64,000 nucleotides of DNA from Erythrobasidium yunnanense (Eukaryota; Basidiomycota; Cystobasidiomycetes; Erythrobasidiales; Erythrobasidiaceae). The position numbers and the translations under genes were made by a program. Below, one piece after another: positions 43,810 through 55,667 of the stretch; position 1 is the stretch's first letter, and every line of letters starts with the position of its first letter. The stretch spans positions 310,001 through 374,000 of the forward strand of contig BCJC01000007.1 of assembly GCA_001600175.1 (NCBI GenBank), written 5' to 3'. The notes beneath the pieces were generated by a model, which saw nothing but the letters and a program-made list of their open reading frames with translations, made no database searches and was not told the DNA's origin.

Positions 43810-44173
43810 GAGCACTTACGATGAACATACGAAACAGCTTGACCTCCCGCAGCGAAAAATAAGCGGATGGCCTTCCCATGTGAGTCCGGAGAGTTGTATC
43901 CAGGCAGTTGGACAGTCGACTTACCACTACTATACATTCAGCCAAAGGGATGGCTGCCAAGATCACCTAAGGAGCTACCATCTTCACTCCCGTCACAGAT
44001 ATACTAGGCTTGATACAAGGATTACAGCGATGTCACTGTCCTTCTGGTGCTCTGACAATGTAGAAAGCGCTACATGATATCATATTCACTCTTCTTTGTA
44101 CATGGCGTTCGTACTGCTATAGTATCGGAGTTTCTTCGAAAACGATTTATAAAGAGACCTCCTTTCCCCGATG
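43810..44173. other. Convergent intergenic region
   Basis: This lies between the 3' ends of F-box-like paralog B and the minus-strand F-box-like gene. No gene was seen. Confidence 0.5.
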
Positions 44174-45076
44174 CTAAGCAATCTCCGTCAAATTCGCGTG
44201 GAAGCTGCTTCTCACAGATGTAGGAAGCGAGGGAAGCGTGTAGCGCTGCATTCTCAGATCCTGGCGATCGTTGATCTGACAGCCGGTTATCACGATATCC
44301 TGGAGGGTCTCGCTGGCCCATGTGCCTACCAAGAAGCTTATAGTAGCTTCAGAAAGCACACATTGACGAAAGTTGAGCTGCTGCGGAGGAAGCAGGGCAT
44401 CGCACAGTTGCCCAAGCTTGTCGAGCATGACTTGGTCGGCGTATGAGGGAAAGGTGAAGCCTTGTAGCGTGATGCTAGCGGCCTGCAATTGACCCAAAGC
44501 ACCAACTACGATATCGTAGTCCCACCCTAGGTCTCCGCCTCTTGCTAATTCCAGGGTAAGATGGGTCAAGGGCACCTGCTTGCCGAATGGCAGCAGAGCT
44601 AGATCTCGGAAGCTGTTGAGTGCTAGGGTGAAAGAAGTGAAAGAAGCGAGCTTCCACGCAGTGACATAGTCGAGGTCCCAATTTCGAGCGGCTTCGTCGG
44701 GTGAGTATGCTACGTGCTCAATGCGATGGCAGCATTGAAAGATATCTTTGAGGATGCCAGCCAAGTTGCGACTGCCTTGACTGCGTTCCTTGCTGGTCGC
44801 TCCTCCAGCTGCCGTCGAGATCTTCAGACTTCGAACAAAGCGCGCCAGTCTTGGAGACCCCTGAACTGCAACCGTGAAGTGCTGGAGTGACTGACGAGTG
44901 GGCGAGTATTCAAGCGAGACTGCGCGGAAGAGCTCTCTTTGTGCCGAAAGCAGGAAGATGCGATGTGCCACGCAGAGCGAGTAGCCAGTCCGGCGCCGTT
45001 TGTGCCAACCTTCTGGAGAGTTGTGCATTGCCCAAAAGACAATCTCATCTATCAAGCCTTCGGGAAGCCGGTCCAT
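44174..45076 (-). CDS. F-box-like protein, unrelated to the A/B/C set
   Basis: A single exon of 300 residues starting MDRLPEGLIDEIVFWAM, an F-box-like opening in which a Leu-Pro pair begins the first helix. LCVAHRIFLLSAQRELFRAV, a typical second F-box half, follows. LRR-like hydrophobic stretches then appear (FTLALNSFRDLALLPFG, PLTHLTLELARGG). This is the usual layout of basidiomycete F-box-domain proteins of unknown substrate. It does not share the C-terminal RLFEEVEL block of the neighbouring paralogs. The stop falls at ANLTEIA. It may be shorter than typical members because the C-terminal part ends after only a few repeats. Confidence 0.7.
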   Translation of the reverse strand: MDRLPEGLIDEIVFWAMHNSPEGWHKRRRTGYSLCVAHRIFLLSAQRELFRAVSLEYSPTRQSLQHFTVAVQGSPRLARFVRSLKISTAAGGATSKERSQGSRNLAGILKDIFQCCHRIEHVAYSPDEAARNWDLDYVTAWKLASFTSFTLALNSFRDLALLPFGKQVPLTHLTLELARGGDLGWDYDIVVGALGQLQAASITLQGFTFPSYADQVMLDKLGQLCDALLPPQQLNFRQCVLSEATISFLVGTWASETLQDIVITGCQINDRQDLRMQRYTLPSLPTSVRSSFHANLTEIA

Positions 45077-45397
45077 CGCTGCTGGGGATCGTTTGGAGCG
45101 GAGTCAAGCAGACCTCAATTGAGAGTGGGCGCGACAGCCAGTTTTCACAATAGTAATGCTACATTTGTAGGCTATGAATACTCTGCTCTATTCCAACGAT
45201 ATGCAACTTATTTTCAGGCGTGGGTACGCAAGTAATTGCAGTGCAAGCTCGCTCAAGTACGAAAGGGTATTGTAAGTTGCCAGAGTAGGCTCTGGCCAAA
45301 CGTCTATACATGCAGCAAGATCTCCTGATGAGCGGATCCGAGTAGCGTGTGCTGCCTATTCTGGCGGTACCTGCGGATCCAGCATGCAGCGGTCACT
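45077..45397. other. Intergenic region with no supported gene
   Basis: A short gap between the F-box-like gene start and the end of the membrane-protein gene. No coding support. Confidence 0.5.
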
Positions 45398-46681
45398 TCA
45401 GTAGGATGGCATAGCGTACTGATCTCGAGTACCACTCACAGCTACATGCGCCCCCTTGTCCATACCCACGCTTGCCTCGCTAGGCTTCCTGGAGCCTTCA
45501 AGAGATACTGCGGTATCTCCAGTCAGGAGACCGTCGAAGAGTGCTGGCGAAGAAGAGCCAATTTTCTGATTGAGGCTTGTCCTCGTCATGATTGCCGCCA
45601 TCACACATATGCTCATGATGTGAGGGACGATATAACCGATGGCCATGTAGACCTTTTGTCCTTTATCGTTGACCAGAAGCAGTATAGACTGCGTGATTGC
45701 AAATACTGTGGTCACGCTTGCGGTACTTAGAGAGCCAGCGCATATCCGTAATACGACGTTCTTGTAGCTGCAGAGGAAATGTAAAAATAAAGCCAAGCTG
45801 CGGGCCAACTCAAGTTTCTCACTGAATCAGATCCGACCGTGTAAGTGTGGCTATGAGAGTGATTGAGGTGACGAGATCGGAGGCGCCGTACAGAACTAGG
45901 GTAGCTGACAACCATCTTTTTGTCTGAGGTGGCGGCTTATCAGCGAAACGATTGTGTAGTCATAGTTGCGCTTCCTTCGCTCACAGTAAGGAAGGTCCGC
46001 CCACCGAAGAAAGCAACGATGTTGAGGATGGTCACTAGGAGACCCATTGCGATGCAAGCGAAGGCAAGCGTGAAGACCAGAATGCCAACGGATAATGAGC
46101 GACGGCTAGCCTAGGTACACACATCAGTCCATCAGCTCAATCTGACAGATCTGTGTGCAATAGGGACCCTACCAAGTAACACCGCCTACTAAAGAAGGCG
46201 ACCGAGATGGCCTGTATGGCATTGTAATGAAAGATGAGGACCACAGCATGCCAAGTGACTGCAAAGTTGAGAGATGCGATTTCAGTCAGCGATCATTCAT
46301 GTTGATACCACGAGAACGTACAGCCTTTCCAAGGAAGGGACCGCTGGGCAGCGATGAGTAGGTCGATAGCGAAATGTCGCATGTACTGAGAAAAGACAAT
46401 GTCTTCTCAGATGTGCATTGGCTGATATACTTGTAGCTCAGACTCACAAGTATTGCAGTAATTGCAAGCGTTATGTTCAAGGTGACCAGAAGAGCCAAGA
46501 CTGCATGCAGCTTTTTGGATGTGGTTTGACGGGTCAGGATGATTCCGTATTGACAGAGCAGAAAGCCCAGTAGAAAAGTAACGAGACTCGTTCCAGGGAG
46601 GACCGAGCGCAAAATGAGGATTGCGACGTTGACATCTTGGGCGTCAATGATGTACGAAGTCTGATCGGGAGGTATTGCCAT
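45398..46681 (-). CDS. Seven-helix membrane protein, DUF6534-like
   Basis: This is a multi-pass membrane protein of the type annotated as DUF6534 in basidiomycetes, of unknown function and expanded in many mushrooms. Six exons give seven hydrophobic segments, including VLPGTSLVTFLLGFLLCQYG, LHAVLALLVTLNITLAITAI, VTWHAVVLIFHYNAIQAISV (followed by AFFSRR, the usual family signature), LVFTLAFACIAMGLLVTILN, and after LSATLVLYGASDLVTSITLI the domain part with LRICAGSLSTASVTTVFAIT and MAIGYIVPHIMSICVMAAIM. The sequence MTRTSLNQK then leads into a soluble tail. The exon from about 46395 to 46325 was joined using TTTTCTCAG as acceptor. The start MAIPPDQTS is preceded by no in-frame alternative. Family assignment rests on layout and signature pattern and was not confirmed by search. 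Confidence 0.75.
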
Positions 46682-47499
46682 TGGGTATCCGAATGCTCAA
46701 GATGATCTGACCAGCTGTAGCAGAGCAGACAGCCTTGCAGAGACAGAGAGAGAGGCTGCGCTCCAGCAAGCCATGGAACATCAAGACTGCAGACGCGGAG
46801 TGAGGTGCATGAAGCCGCTTGTAGCCTTGAAACTGTAGATCTTCATGCCCAGAATCGAGAAAGGAGGGCCGGCATTCAATCTGGAACCAGTCTCGATCAC
46901 ACATGTGCATGATTGCAACCCCTGGCTTCGCGTCGCTTGGAGGATATACTCGCTGTGGGGAAGAATGCCGAAGGTGTTGTTAGAGGTGCATGCTGTATGT
47001 ACCTACCGTGACAGTACGTTCCAAATAGTCCAAAGCTTGAGCGAGCAACAAACTTGGCTAGCCGAGGCGACGAGCAGCGTGCTCAAAGCCTAGATCCTGA
47101 TAGGTTCATGGCTTATCCTCCGTGCTAGTAGACTGCCATGTACACGTGGTCTCTAAAGGCTGACTTCGATGTTGTCCTGTTTATGTGTCTTTGTAGCACA
47201 CGATACGGGCAATTAGCCGGTTGATGCATCAGCTTTGAGCACCCTGCAACGACAAGACGCATCATCACTTAGGCTAAAGGCACTGTCTTTCCCCACAGCC
47301 TGGTAGTGCTATATCTGATGCAGGACACGGCCGATTCAGAGTTGCCCTCTGGAGCATCGGGGACAATGATGAGGACACACAAGCTTGTTGTAGGATACCC
47401 CACGCTAACACCAAGGAATGCCTCAGCTGGGCGGTCAGGCATTAGAGGGTGATTTGATGTTGCTCGCATGACGGTTCTTCTCGCCCAATTCGACCCTCG
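46682..47499. other. Divergent intergenic region, membrane protein / PWP1
   Basis: This 818-bp stretch has only unsupported short frames on both strands. It presumably holds promoters of both neighbours. Confidence 0.5.
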
Positions 47500-49441
47500 A
47501 TGACCTCGCTGATTTCTTCGATAGTTTGGGTTCCACGAGGAGCAGCAGCACGTCACCCTAGACGCTATGACTTGAGTGATCCAGCAGAAGTAGCGCGGGT
47601 CGAAAAGATAGGGAAAATCAAGCTCGACGATGCCCGCAGAGACCTCGAAGAATACGAAAAGCTCGAGCAGCAGGAGAAGATGGAAATGGACGGCGACGAT
47701 GGCGGCGACGACGACGAAGCTGAACAGGACGAAGCTGCGTGGGTTGATGAAGACGACGAAGAGCAGAAAGCAACGGCGTTGGCCAAAAGCAAAGCAGCAA
47801 GCGCGGCGGTCGCAAGCAACAAGGACGACCTTTCGCAGTACAATCTAGATGACTACGATGAGGAAGTAGCTCGCAGTGCAGGTTTGTTGCAGCGATCATG
47901 CTTTTTTGACGTCTGCGACATCTGAAAATTCTGACTTTGAAACGGCAGCTACTGGCGCTTTTGGTAACATCAAAGGTCTATCTTACTATGCTGCTGGAAA
48001 AGAAGATCCCTATGTCACCCTTTCCAACCCAAACCAGGAGGATGCAGAGCTGGAACAGGAGGAACTGGAAATCTTGCCTACCGACAACTTGGTAGTGTCT
48101 GCAAAGACAGCAGACGAAGTACCACTTCTTGAAGTCCATGTCTACGAGAACCCGGATGCTGCTCCAACAAGCTCGTCTTCCCAAGATTACGAAGGAAATC
48201 TATATGTTCATCACGATACCTTAATGCCGGCTATGGCTCTATGCTTGGAGTGGGGTGATGTGCGACCATCGACTTCTGCTCAGAAAGCGCAAGGCGATAA
48301 GGGCAACTTTGTAGCTGTCGGAACGATGGACCACCAGATAGAGATCTGGGACCTAGACTTGGTTGATGGCTTGATACCTGAAGTTATTCTCGGAGATGAC
48401 AGTGATCTACCGCCTATACAGGAGCTGGAAGAGGCTCAGCCAGACGTCGAGCAGGCAGAAGGAGACATGGAAGTGGACGGCTCAGCAGGGATAGCGAATG
48501 GCATGGCGGACGTGGATCTGTCGAGTACAGGAGATAAGAAGAAGAAAAAGAAGAAGAAGAAGTCTAAAATCGTCAAACCTGCCCTTTCCGCCTCTCAACC
48601 TGCCGCATCCACCTCCTCTCCATACGTACACACCGATTCTGTCCTTGCGTTAGCGTGGAACAGAACACATCGCAATCTCCTCGCATCCAGTAGCGCAGAT
48701 GGCACCATCAAGCTCTGGGACGTGTCGTCACCCACGGCTCAACGCGCCCTCCGCTCCTTCTCCCTACATACCCAATCCGACAAGATCCAAGCTTTGCAAT
48801 GGAACCCTAGAGAGCCTACAGTACTTATTGCAGGGTCTTGGAAGGGCGAAATTAAGATTTTCGATACAAGGTCGCCGGAGAATGCTTTGACGGTTGTTTT
48901 ACCCAACAATGCCGATGTCGAGGTGTTGCGATGGGACCTCTTGAGCACCACTGGAGCAGAGTTCTACGTCGCTTCTGGAAGCGGTCAAGTGCTATACTAC
49001 GATTCGAAAGACTTATCAAAGCCTGTGTGGACACTAGATGCACATCAAGGTCCGACGGCTGCACTCGACATCAATCCTTTCATTCCTGGATGTTTTGTGA
49101 CCGGCGGTATCGACAAGCAAGTCAAGATCTGGAATGTGTCTACCGCTTCAGGCGCTGCTTCAGGGAGGTCTATCAGCTTAGTAGTCTCCCGGGACTTTTC
49201 GCTGGGCAAAGTTTTTTCCTGCTTGTGGTCGCCAGACGATCCTACTATCCTTGCTATGGGTGGAAGCAATGCTAAACTCAACATCTGGGATACATGGACA
49301 AATCCTGGTTTCCGAAAGACATTCGGCGAGAGAATCAAGCAGCTTAATCGCGAAAGCTTCAAAGAAGGCAGTGCGAGAGAGAAGGCAAAGGGCATTACGC
49401 AGATAGAGGATGACCAGGATGATATGAGCGGGAATGAGTGA
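47500..49441 (+). CDS. PWP1: Periodic tryptophan protein 1, WD40 ribosome-biogenesis factor
   Basis: This is a nucleolar WD40 protein needed for large-subunit ribosome assembly. The N-terminus ISSIVWVPRGAAARHPRRYD is characteristic of PWP1. An acidic region follows. One intron (about 47881-47949) joins RSAA to TGAFGNIKGLSYY and DPYVTL. Family blocks include LEWGD, AVGTMDHQIEIWDLDLVD, VLALAWNRTHRNLLASSSAD, GTIKLWDVSS, IQALQWNPREPTVLIAGSW, AALDINPFIPGCFVTGGIDK and FSCLWSPDDPTILAMGGSNA. A Lys tract coded by AAG/AAA repeats (48533-48562) lies in the linker between the two propeller parts. The C-terminal tail is acidic. Length is about 625 residues, longer than yeast PWP1 because of the charged insert. 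Confidence 0.95.
48533..48562 (+). repeat. AAG-rich simple repeat coding a poly-lysine tract in PWP1
   Basis: A run of AAG/AAA triplets encodes nine or more consecutive lysines in the linker insert before the second half of the WD40 propeller. It probably works as a nucleolar localisation signal, and the repeat is prone to length change. Confidence 0.75.
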
Positions 49442-49743
49442 ATGCACTACAGGTCGCAACCTGAACGATCAAGTCCGAGCTATTTGCATGTAGTAATGTT
49501 GTCGCTAGATATGTCACGACTAACTGGGAAGCTTTTGGCAACTTGATGAAAAGGAACAGTGCAATTGGTGCCGGCGCTTGCCTCCTTCCAACATACCGAA
49601 ACTGATACGAGCGACCCCATGACAGACTATCCATTACCTGGCTTCTAGCATTTCGCCGCCCTGCAGCTCTGTGCTTCACTGCGCTATCCTTGCCCGCCGC
49701 CATACCATGCTCCTCACAATCCCTGCTTCGAGACACAGTAACA
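49442..49743. other. Short intergenic region
   Basis: This lies between the PWP1 stop and the start of the third F-box-like paralog. No gene was seen. Confidence 0.5.
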
Positions 49744-51078
49744 ATGATTGGCCTGCTTGACCTTCCAGACGAACTCATTGTGCTCATCATACGTCATCTA
49801 CCTGAGAGAGACTGGTACATGGGCAGACAGGTGGAAGCTCGCACCAGATTGCTCCTGGTCAATAAGCGCATCTCCGGGATTACTCTAGCGGAATGGCTTT
49901 GGCCCACGTCCTCACTTAGTCGCAGAGGAGAGATGCTGTGCATGGCTTCTCATCCTGAATGGGGACTGGCATTACGCGATTTGTGCGGGAGTACTCCAGG
50001 CTCCCTTGGATTCGACAAGGATCGGGGCTTTACATCGAACCAAGATTTCGACAAGCTTCTGGCAGCTATCATCATCTCAGCTAGCTATCTACAAGAATTT
50101 ACGCTTGTTTGCGATTATGCGGACGATGCTGCGGACGGTACTACGACACAGACAACTCGACTACCGTTTCCAGCCATAACCCAGAGTCTCCAAGACTGCT
50201 CAAGTCTCACAAGATTGCAGCTTACAGACTGTGCCAATCTTAGCATGGCTATCGCTCTCACAAAGGGCAACGTCAAATCGCAGGATATTGGGTTACACGA
50301 GCGGGAGGGTTCTCTTGATATCGACCTTATGATAGAAGAGAATCAGATGGCCAAACTATGGCTAGCTTTGAGTCGTCTCAAATCTCTGCGTATCCTGCGA
50401 TGGTCCTTGCCGTGGATGCTCGGCCAAGTATGCGAAATTCCAGAAGAACTGGTATCGTCGGCATCGGGCTCACAAGTCAGCTCTTTGCGAACCATCGAGG
50501 TGGAGTATCCTCAATTCTATGATGAAGTGGAGGATAGTGACGAGATATTCTGGAAGACTGCTTCCGTAGTCTTTCCTCAAGTGTCAAGGCTGCTGGTAGA
50601 TGCTGACCACCTCGAGTGTGTCTCGACAAACCAGCTCTTTCCCCTTCTGACGCACTTGGGCTTAACTTCGGTGGATGAGTGGAAGGAGTCTCAGCTCGAG
50701 TCGCTCAGCGACAACGACGTTCAGGCCGACCCTTCTATGTACCTGGACAGCGTGGTCGAATCACTCTCGCCAATGTATCCTCCAATTGCAACCTTCTTGC
50801 AGAAGGCTCTGTTTGGATATCGGAACGTCACTTCTATCCATGTTCCGCATCTGATCATCGCCTACGTCTTTCTCGGAGAGGATGATTGGTTTCCTTCGCT
50901 CCGTTGTGTGAGTTACAGTCCAAATCTAGCACCACCTGCTGTTCCTCGGTTGTTGGAACACATCGCGAAACAATGCATACCACGGCAAATAAGACTTTTC
51001 TGCGAGACAAATGACGGGCAGAATCAGGAGTACTCGAGAGTGGAAATAGATTGTGAGGAAGTCAGTAGGGAAGGCTAG
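49744..51078 (+). CDS. F-box-like protein, paralog C (divergent)
   Basis: A single exon of 444 residues from MIGLLDLPDELIVLIIRHL. An upstream in-frame ATG at 49690 adds 18 residues not matched in the other paralogs and was not used. The F-box half LLLVNKRISGITLAEW matches paralogs A and B, as does the C-terminal RQIRLFCE...VEIDCEE. The middle shares the pattern IFWKTASVVFPQVSRLLVDA with ALFWQASAQAFPNITSLSLD of B but is otherwise much diverged. It lies about 6 kb from paralog B, with the fourth F-box-like gene, a membrane protein and PWP1 between, so the family spread locally rather than staying strictly tandem. Confidence 0.8.
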   Translation: MIGLLDLPDELIVLIIRHLPERDWYMGRQVEARTRLLLVNKRISGITLAEWLWPTSSLSRRGEMLCMASHPEWGLALRDLCGSTPGSLGFDKDRGFTSNQDFDKLLAAIIISASYLQEFTLVCDYADDAADGTTTQTTRLPFPAITQSLQDCSSLTRLQLTDCANLSMAIALTKGNVKSQDIGLHEREGSLDIDLMIEENQMAKLWLALSRLKSLRILRWSLPWMLGQVCEIPEELVSSASGSQVSSLRTIEVEYPQFYDEVEDSDEIFWKTASVVFPQVSRLLVDADHLECVSTNQLFPLLTHLGLTSVDEWKESQLESLSDNDVQADPSMYLDSVVESLSPMYPPIATFLQKALFGYRNVTSIHVPHLIIAYVFLGEDDWFPSLRCVSYSPNLAPPAVPRLLEHIAKQCIPRQIRLFCETNDGQNQEYSRVEIDCEEVSREG

Positions 51079-51502
51079 GATGGATCGAGACAGCGGTGAA
51101 TCAGGCAGTCCGGCGGGCAGGCGGGAAGCAGACATCCACAAAGTCTGATTAGCTTCTAGGAAAGATCCGACATATCCTTAGCGTTGTCGGCACGCAAACA
51201 TGTACCCTGAAATTGATGTACCTTACAACCTGCAATGCTCTCGCTTTATCCGACACGAGAATCTACTGCGGTGCCATAACAGCCTGCTTTGATACCCCAT
51301 GCAACCTCTCGGCTTCTTGAGGGCACTGCTATATTGAAGCCTAAGCGGTCGTGGGATCAGCGTCAGGAACTGCACATGCTCACGGCGAAGTACAAACAAC
51401 GCTAGCCGCAAAGGCGCGTACACAATAACGACACTAGGCTGCTTGCGTCTGCTGCTCTTCCCTGCTTGACGATTCTACAGTATCTCGCATCTGTAAGTCA
51501 CG
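51079..51502. other. Intergenic region before the P450 group
   Basis: This is the upstream region of the first P450 gene. No supported gene lies here. Confidence 0.5.
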
Positions 51503-53201
51503 ATGGCATCTTCAGCCGGTCCTCTTCATGAGCTTCTGGGCAACATGTCCGCGTTGGCGCTCGCATGTATCCTCTTCTCGCTGGTTTACATCATTCGCCA
51601 GTCCTCAACTCGCTCTTCGCGGCCTACCTACTCTCTTCATCCATGGCTACCCTCTTTCGTTAGCGGCATGTATGCTGCAATCACCTTGGGCACCGATGAG
51701 ACAAACTTTCTTATGAATCTCAAGAAACGATATGGAGACGTCGTATACCTGCCTTTCCCACTCAGCAAGCACTTCGTCCTCGACAATGAGATAGTCAAGA
51801 AGATCTTCGAGGGCAAACACAATAAGCAGCTCTCCTTTACCCCGTTCCGCCTGGAAGCAAGCAATCTCCTCTTCAACACGAGCAAGACGGTGCTTGCCGA
51901 TCCCCGAACGCCAAAGCATATATTTCCAGTAATGTCCAAAGGCCTGATGAGCAATACCCTGCTGCAACCTGCGCTTGGGAGGTTCGCAACCGAGGTGGAG
52001 AAGCGTCTCGATGCGCTGAGAGCTTCAAGCCAGAATGTAGATTTGGTGTCATGGTCCTTCGACACTGTCTTCGAGAGCGCCAAAATCGCCCTCTTTGGCT
52101 ATAAGTGTCCTGATGACGGCGGTGTGGTAAAGAGAAGCTTCCTTGCTTTCGACAATACCTTCCCTCTTCTGGCCTCAGGCTTCCTTCCTCCTTTTTTGCA
52201 ATATCGTTTGCCAGCAACGAAAGCAGGTGTCTTGGCTAGGGATCGGATGAACTCGCTACTCGGGACGTGGGCAAAAGATGGGTGCGAAGGCCTTGAAGAG
52301 GGGGATGTGATCAGGGATATTTGCTCAGAGGCCGTCAAGCATCTCGACGAGAGTGGAAAACCCTTATGGAGTGTCAACGACCTTGGCAGTATGTGTACAG
52401 GGGATCTATGGGCCTTGGAGGCGAACTCTACACATGCAGCATGTTGGGTAGTGCTTTACTGCACTCAGGCGGGGCCAGAATTGAAGCAGAAACTGCTGAA
52501 AGAAGTCGACGCGGCCATTTTCTCGCCCCAGATCGGCGCCGAGGAGACTCCACTTCTCACAAGCATCATTTACGAGACTCTGCGCATGCATATATCAGCC
52601 TATTCAGTCCGACGTTCCATTTCGGCGGACAGTTTCGCCCTGGGACAAACTACAATTCGGCCAAAAGAGGAGGTTCTGATAATTCAGAGAGCTATCAATC
52701 TGGATGAGACTATTTGGGGCGACAACGTCAAAGTGTGGGACCCGATGCGCTTCTATGACATTCCGGGTAGCGGGACCAACAAGGCAGCAAGGATCCACGA
52801 GGTGCGGGCTTTCGGCGGCGGCTCGTCGAAGGTGGGCGTGATAAAAGCTGCTACTTCTGTTTATGCAGCTAACAATGCGGTCCTAATCCAGTGCGAAGGC
52901 AGGGTACTTGCGATCGCCGAGCTGCGGATCTTCCTTGTCGGCCTGCTCAAGAAGTTCGACATCCAACTCAGCGAGTCCGCTGCTGCTATCTGCAAAGATC
53001 GCGTTCCTTGCTTGACTCTGCAGAACGAGGTTATCACGGCCATCCTACCCGAAGTCAAGCCTGGAAGACGTGAGCAGCTTTCTTCACTTCTTTCACAGTC
53101 CAGAGCTCACGCGTTATTTCGTTTCTCCACTAGCTGGAGCTGGTGCTTACCAAATCTTAGGCAAGGTACCGGTCATCGTCAAGCCGCGAAAAGCTATTTG
53201 A
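51503..53201 (+). CDS. Cytochrome P450, CYP7/CYP8-like, paralog 1
   Basis: This is a membrane-anchored heme monooxygenase or isomerase with an N-terminal helix (SALALACILFSLVYIIRQSS) followed by RPTYSLHPWLPSF. The I-helix segment DLWALEANSTHAACW lacks the usual acid-Thr pair and resembles animal CYP7/CYP8 enzymes. The K-helix ExxR is YETLRMHISAYSVRR. The heme loop is FGGGSSK, joined across an intron (about 52832-52890) to CEGRVLAIAELRIFLVG. A second intron (about 53069-53135) joins PGR to PGAGAYQILGKVPV, ending KPRKAI. Length is about 525 residues. Oxygen-activating residues differ from the textbook pattern, so its chemistry may be unusual. It is the first of four paralogs, and substrate is unknown. 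Confidence 0.93.
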
Positions 53202-53572
53202 GCGCAGGCAGACGACTTGGAGCTTCACACATAGACATCTTTATTGAGAGTGTGACAGAGTTGTTGAAATATGCTCTGCCGGTGGGTGTCGGATAACTAT
53301 ATAGATCCTCACGCCTTGTCACACTTCCGATACCATTGCTCAGCCAGCTTCGTTGGCCTTCGAAACTATGATCATGATCCTGGATTGTCGCCTACCGCTG
53401 AAATGGACGACAGAAAGATCTTCTCGACCGTCGAGCCTAAATATAATAATTCGGCTTCTTGAAGAGCCAAAGCTATACGGAATGTACTTGCACGAGAGCC
53501 GGCGATAGCAGAACAGGCCAACACGATGATTTGCATCTTTCTTCGGCCTTACACACTGGTTCAGGCATCGAG
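53202..53572. other. Intergenic region between P450 paralogs 1 and 2
   Basis: An open frame beginning at 53459 continues into paralog 2, but its first 38 residues have no counterpart in the other paralogs and are treated as untranslated. Confidence 0.5.
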
Positions 53573-55315
53573 ATGGGCCAGCTCACCGACTTCAACATTC
53601 AGGGACTGGCTGCTGCGACGAGCCGAACGTCCATACTAGTCGCTCTAGGATGCCTGCTCTTCTCCCTCACCTATATTATTCGCCGACTCTCTTCGCAGCC
53701 TTCACGTCCAACTTACTCGCTTCATCCGTTGCTTCCATCTTTTCTCAGCGGCTGCTACGCTGCTTACCGCATGGGCGGCGACGAACACCTATTCTTTGCT
53801 GAACTGCAGAGAAGATATGGAAGTGTAGTCTTCGTACCGTTTCCTGTCGGGACACACTTTGTCCTGGACACTCCACTTATCAAGAAGATCTATGAAGGAA
53901 GCTATAACAAACAGCTTTCATTCACTCCATACAGACTAGAACTCGATGGTATCCTGTTCAATCTCAGCCATAGAGTCCGTCTCGATAAGCAGCAACGGCT
54001 AGAGAAGGTAGTTTTCCCCGCTTTGGCAAAAAGCTTGACGACCAAAAGCCTTCTACAGCCAGCTCTCGGCAGGTTTCTGGACGAAGTGGAAAAGCGATTG
54101 GATACCTTCCAATTAGCCGCCCTATCGCAAGAAGGCTCGGTATCTATCGATCTCATTGACTGGTCTTTCGATATCATGTTCGAAAGCTCGAAGTGCAGCT
54201 TATTCGGACATCAATGCTTTCGGTCGAAGGGGGATGTCAAATCCGACTTCCTCGATTTTGATCATATATTCCCTCTCCTAGTTGCAGACAGCATTCCGTC
54301 AATCCTGCAACCCTATCTACCGGCTACTAGGAATGGAGTGCTAGCTAGAGATAGACTTGCCAGGGAACTTGGGAAATGGGCGATGGAGACCGAATGCGCA
54401 GGGCTGGAAGAAGGGGATGCCATCTACGATATGGTTAATCAAGCACTCAAGCAAGTCAATGAGGACGGCACACCATTCTACAGTCAAGCAGATCTTGGCT
54501 CCTCGGTCCTGAGCGAATTCAGCGCGCTACAGATGAATACACCCTACACGGCTTGCTGGCTCTTGGCCTTAGTGATCCAGGCCGATGCAGAACTGAAAAG
54601 GCAGGTACTAGAAGAGGTCGACTCGGTCATCTTATCACCTCAGATAGATGCTGCAGCTACTCCTCTCATCACAAGCATGATCTACGAGACTCTCCGGGTT
54701 AGGACCTCAGCTTTCAGCGTACGCCGCTCCATATCCGATACAACCTTCGTCATGGATCAGATATACGTAAAACCGAAGGAAGACGTGATCCTCGTAGCCA
54801 GCCTTTCGCACTTCGATCCGCATGTATGGGGAGAGAACGCATCGGTCTGGGACCCCAAACGATTTTACGATGCTCCGGGAGGCAAGACAACCAACGCCGA
54901 GCGGATTTACGATGTTAGATCATTTGGAGGAGGAAGCTCAAAGGTGTGTACATCGTGACAGATACATGTTCAAGGTCATTGACAATCGTTTGCGGATAGT
55001 GCGAGGGTCGGACCCTAGCTATGACGGAGTTGAGGTTTTTCCTTGTCGCAGTTCTGCAGAGATTTGACATTCAGCTGGATGAATCAGCTGCCAGCGTATG
55101 TCCGGATCGTATTAAGTGCGTGATGGGTGGAAACAAGATTCAAACGGCTGTCCTACCGCGAGTCAAGCCTGGAAGACGTGAGCACCTCTCTTGTTCTATG
55201 TGGTCAGAAGGGAGCTAACGCGCAATGTCGTCGTTCTAACTTTCTAGCTGGAGCTGGTGTTTATCAAATCCTGGGGAAGGTACCGGTGAAAGTCAAGGCG
55301 CGAAGAGCTGTTTGA
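53573..55315 (+). CDS. Cytochrome P450, CYP7/CYP8-like, paralog 2
   Basis: The start MGQLTDFNIQGLAAATSRTS was chosen because paralog 3 begins MGQLSESSATQL. The anchor helix (SILVALGCLLFSLTYIIRRL) and RPTYSLHPLLPSF follow. Shared blocks are NKQLSFTPYRLE, LLQPALGRFLDEVEKRLD, RDRLARELGKWAMETECAGL, an I-helix FSALQMNTPYTACW, the K-helix YETLRVRTSAFSVRR and WDPKRFYDAPGG. The heme loop FGGGSSK is joined by an intron (about 54943-55000) to CEGRTLAMTELRFFLV. The last intron joins PGR to PGAGVYQILGKVPV, ending KARRAV. The frame is intact. Paralogs 2 and 3 look closest to each other. Confidence 0.93.
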
Positions 55316-55667
55316 GCGCAAACTTGCGCAGTTTGTTCTCCTGAGGGTACACTAATAGACTTGACGACGTTGTTATATGCTATTCGCAACTCATGAATTA
55401 GGGTATCGTGCCTTTCAACGCTGCCGATACCATAACCAAGCAGCAGGTATCGGGCTTTCGACCCACAGCCCTTGAATTGAATTGCAATCTACGCGAATCA
55501 GACGATGCGAAGCTCGCCCGACCTATTTGGCTGCCGTTGCGTCCTGAGGTCGGCCAAAGCTATGCGGAATATACCGAGAGCACAAGGTGACCAGTCAGCG
55601 CTCGAAGCAAGACGATGATTCGCATCTTTCCTCTGCTTCACGCACTAATTAGCACCCAAGCATCAAG
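55316..55667. other. Intergenic region between P450 paralogs 2 and 3
   Basis: It contains the short frame 55408-55590 without domain support and the promoter of paralog 3. Confidence 0.5.

Noticed and set aside
47565-47899. Minus-strand Ser/Arg-rich frames
   Set aside because: They are antisense to the acidic and charged exon of PWP1.
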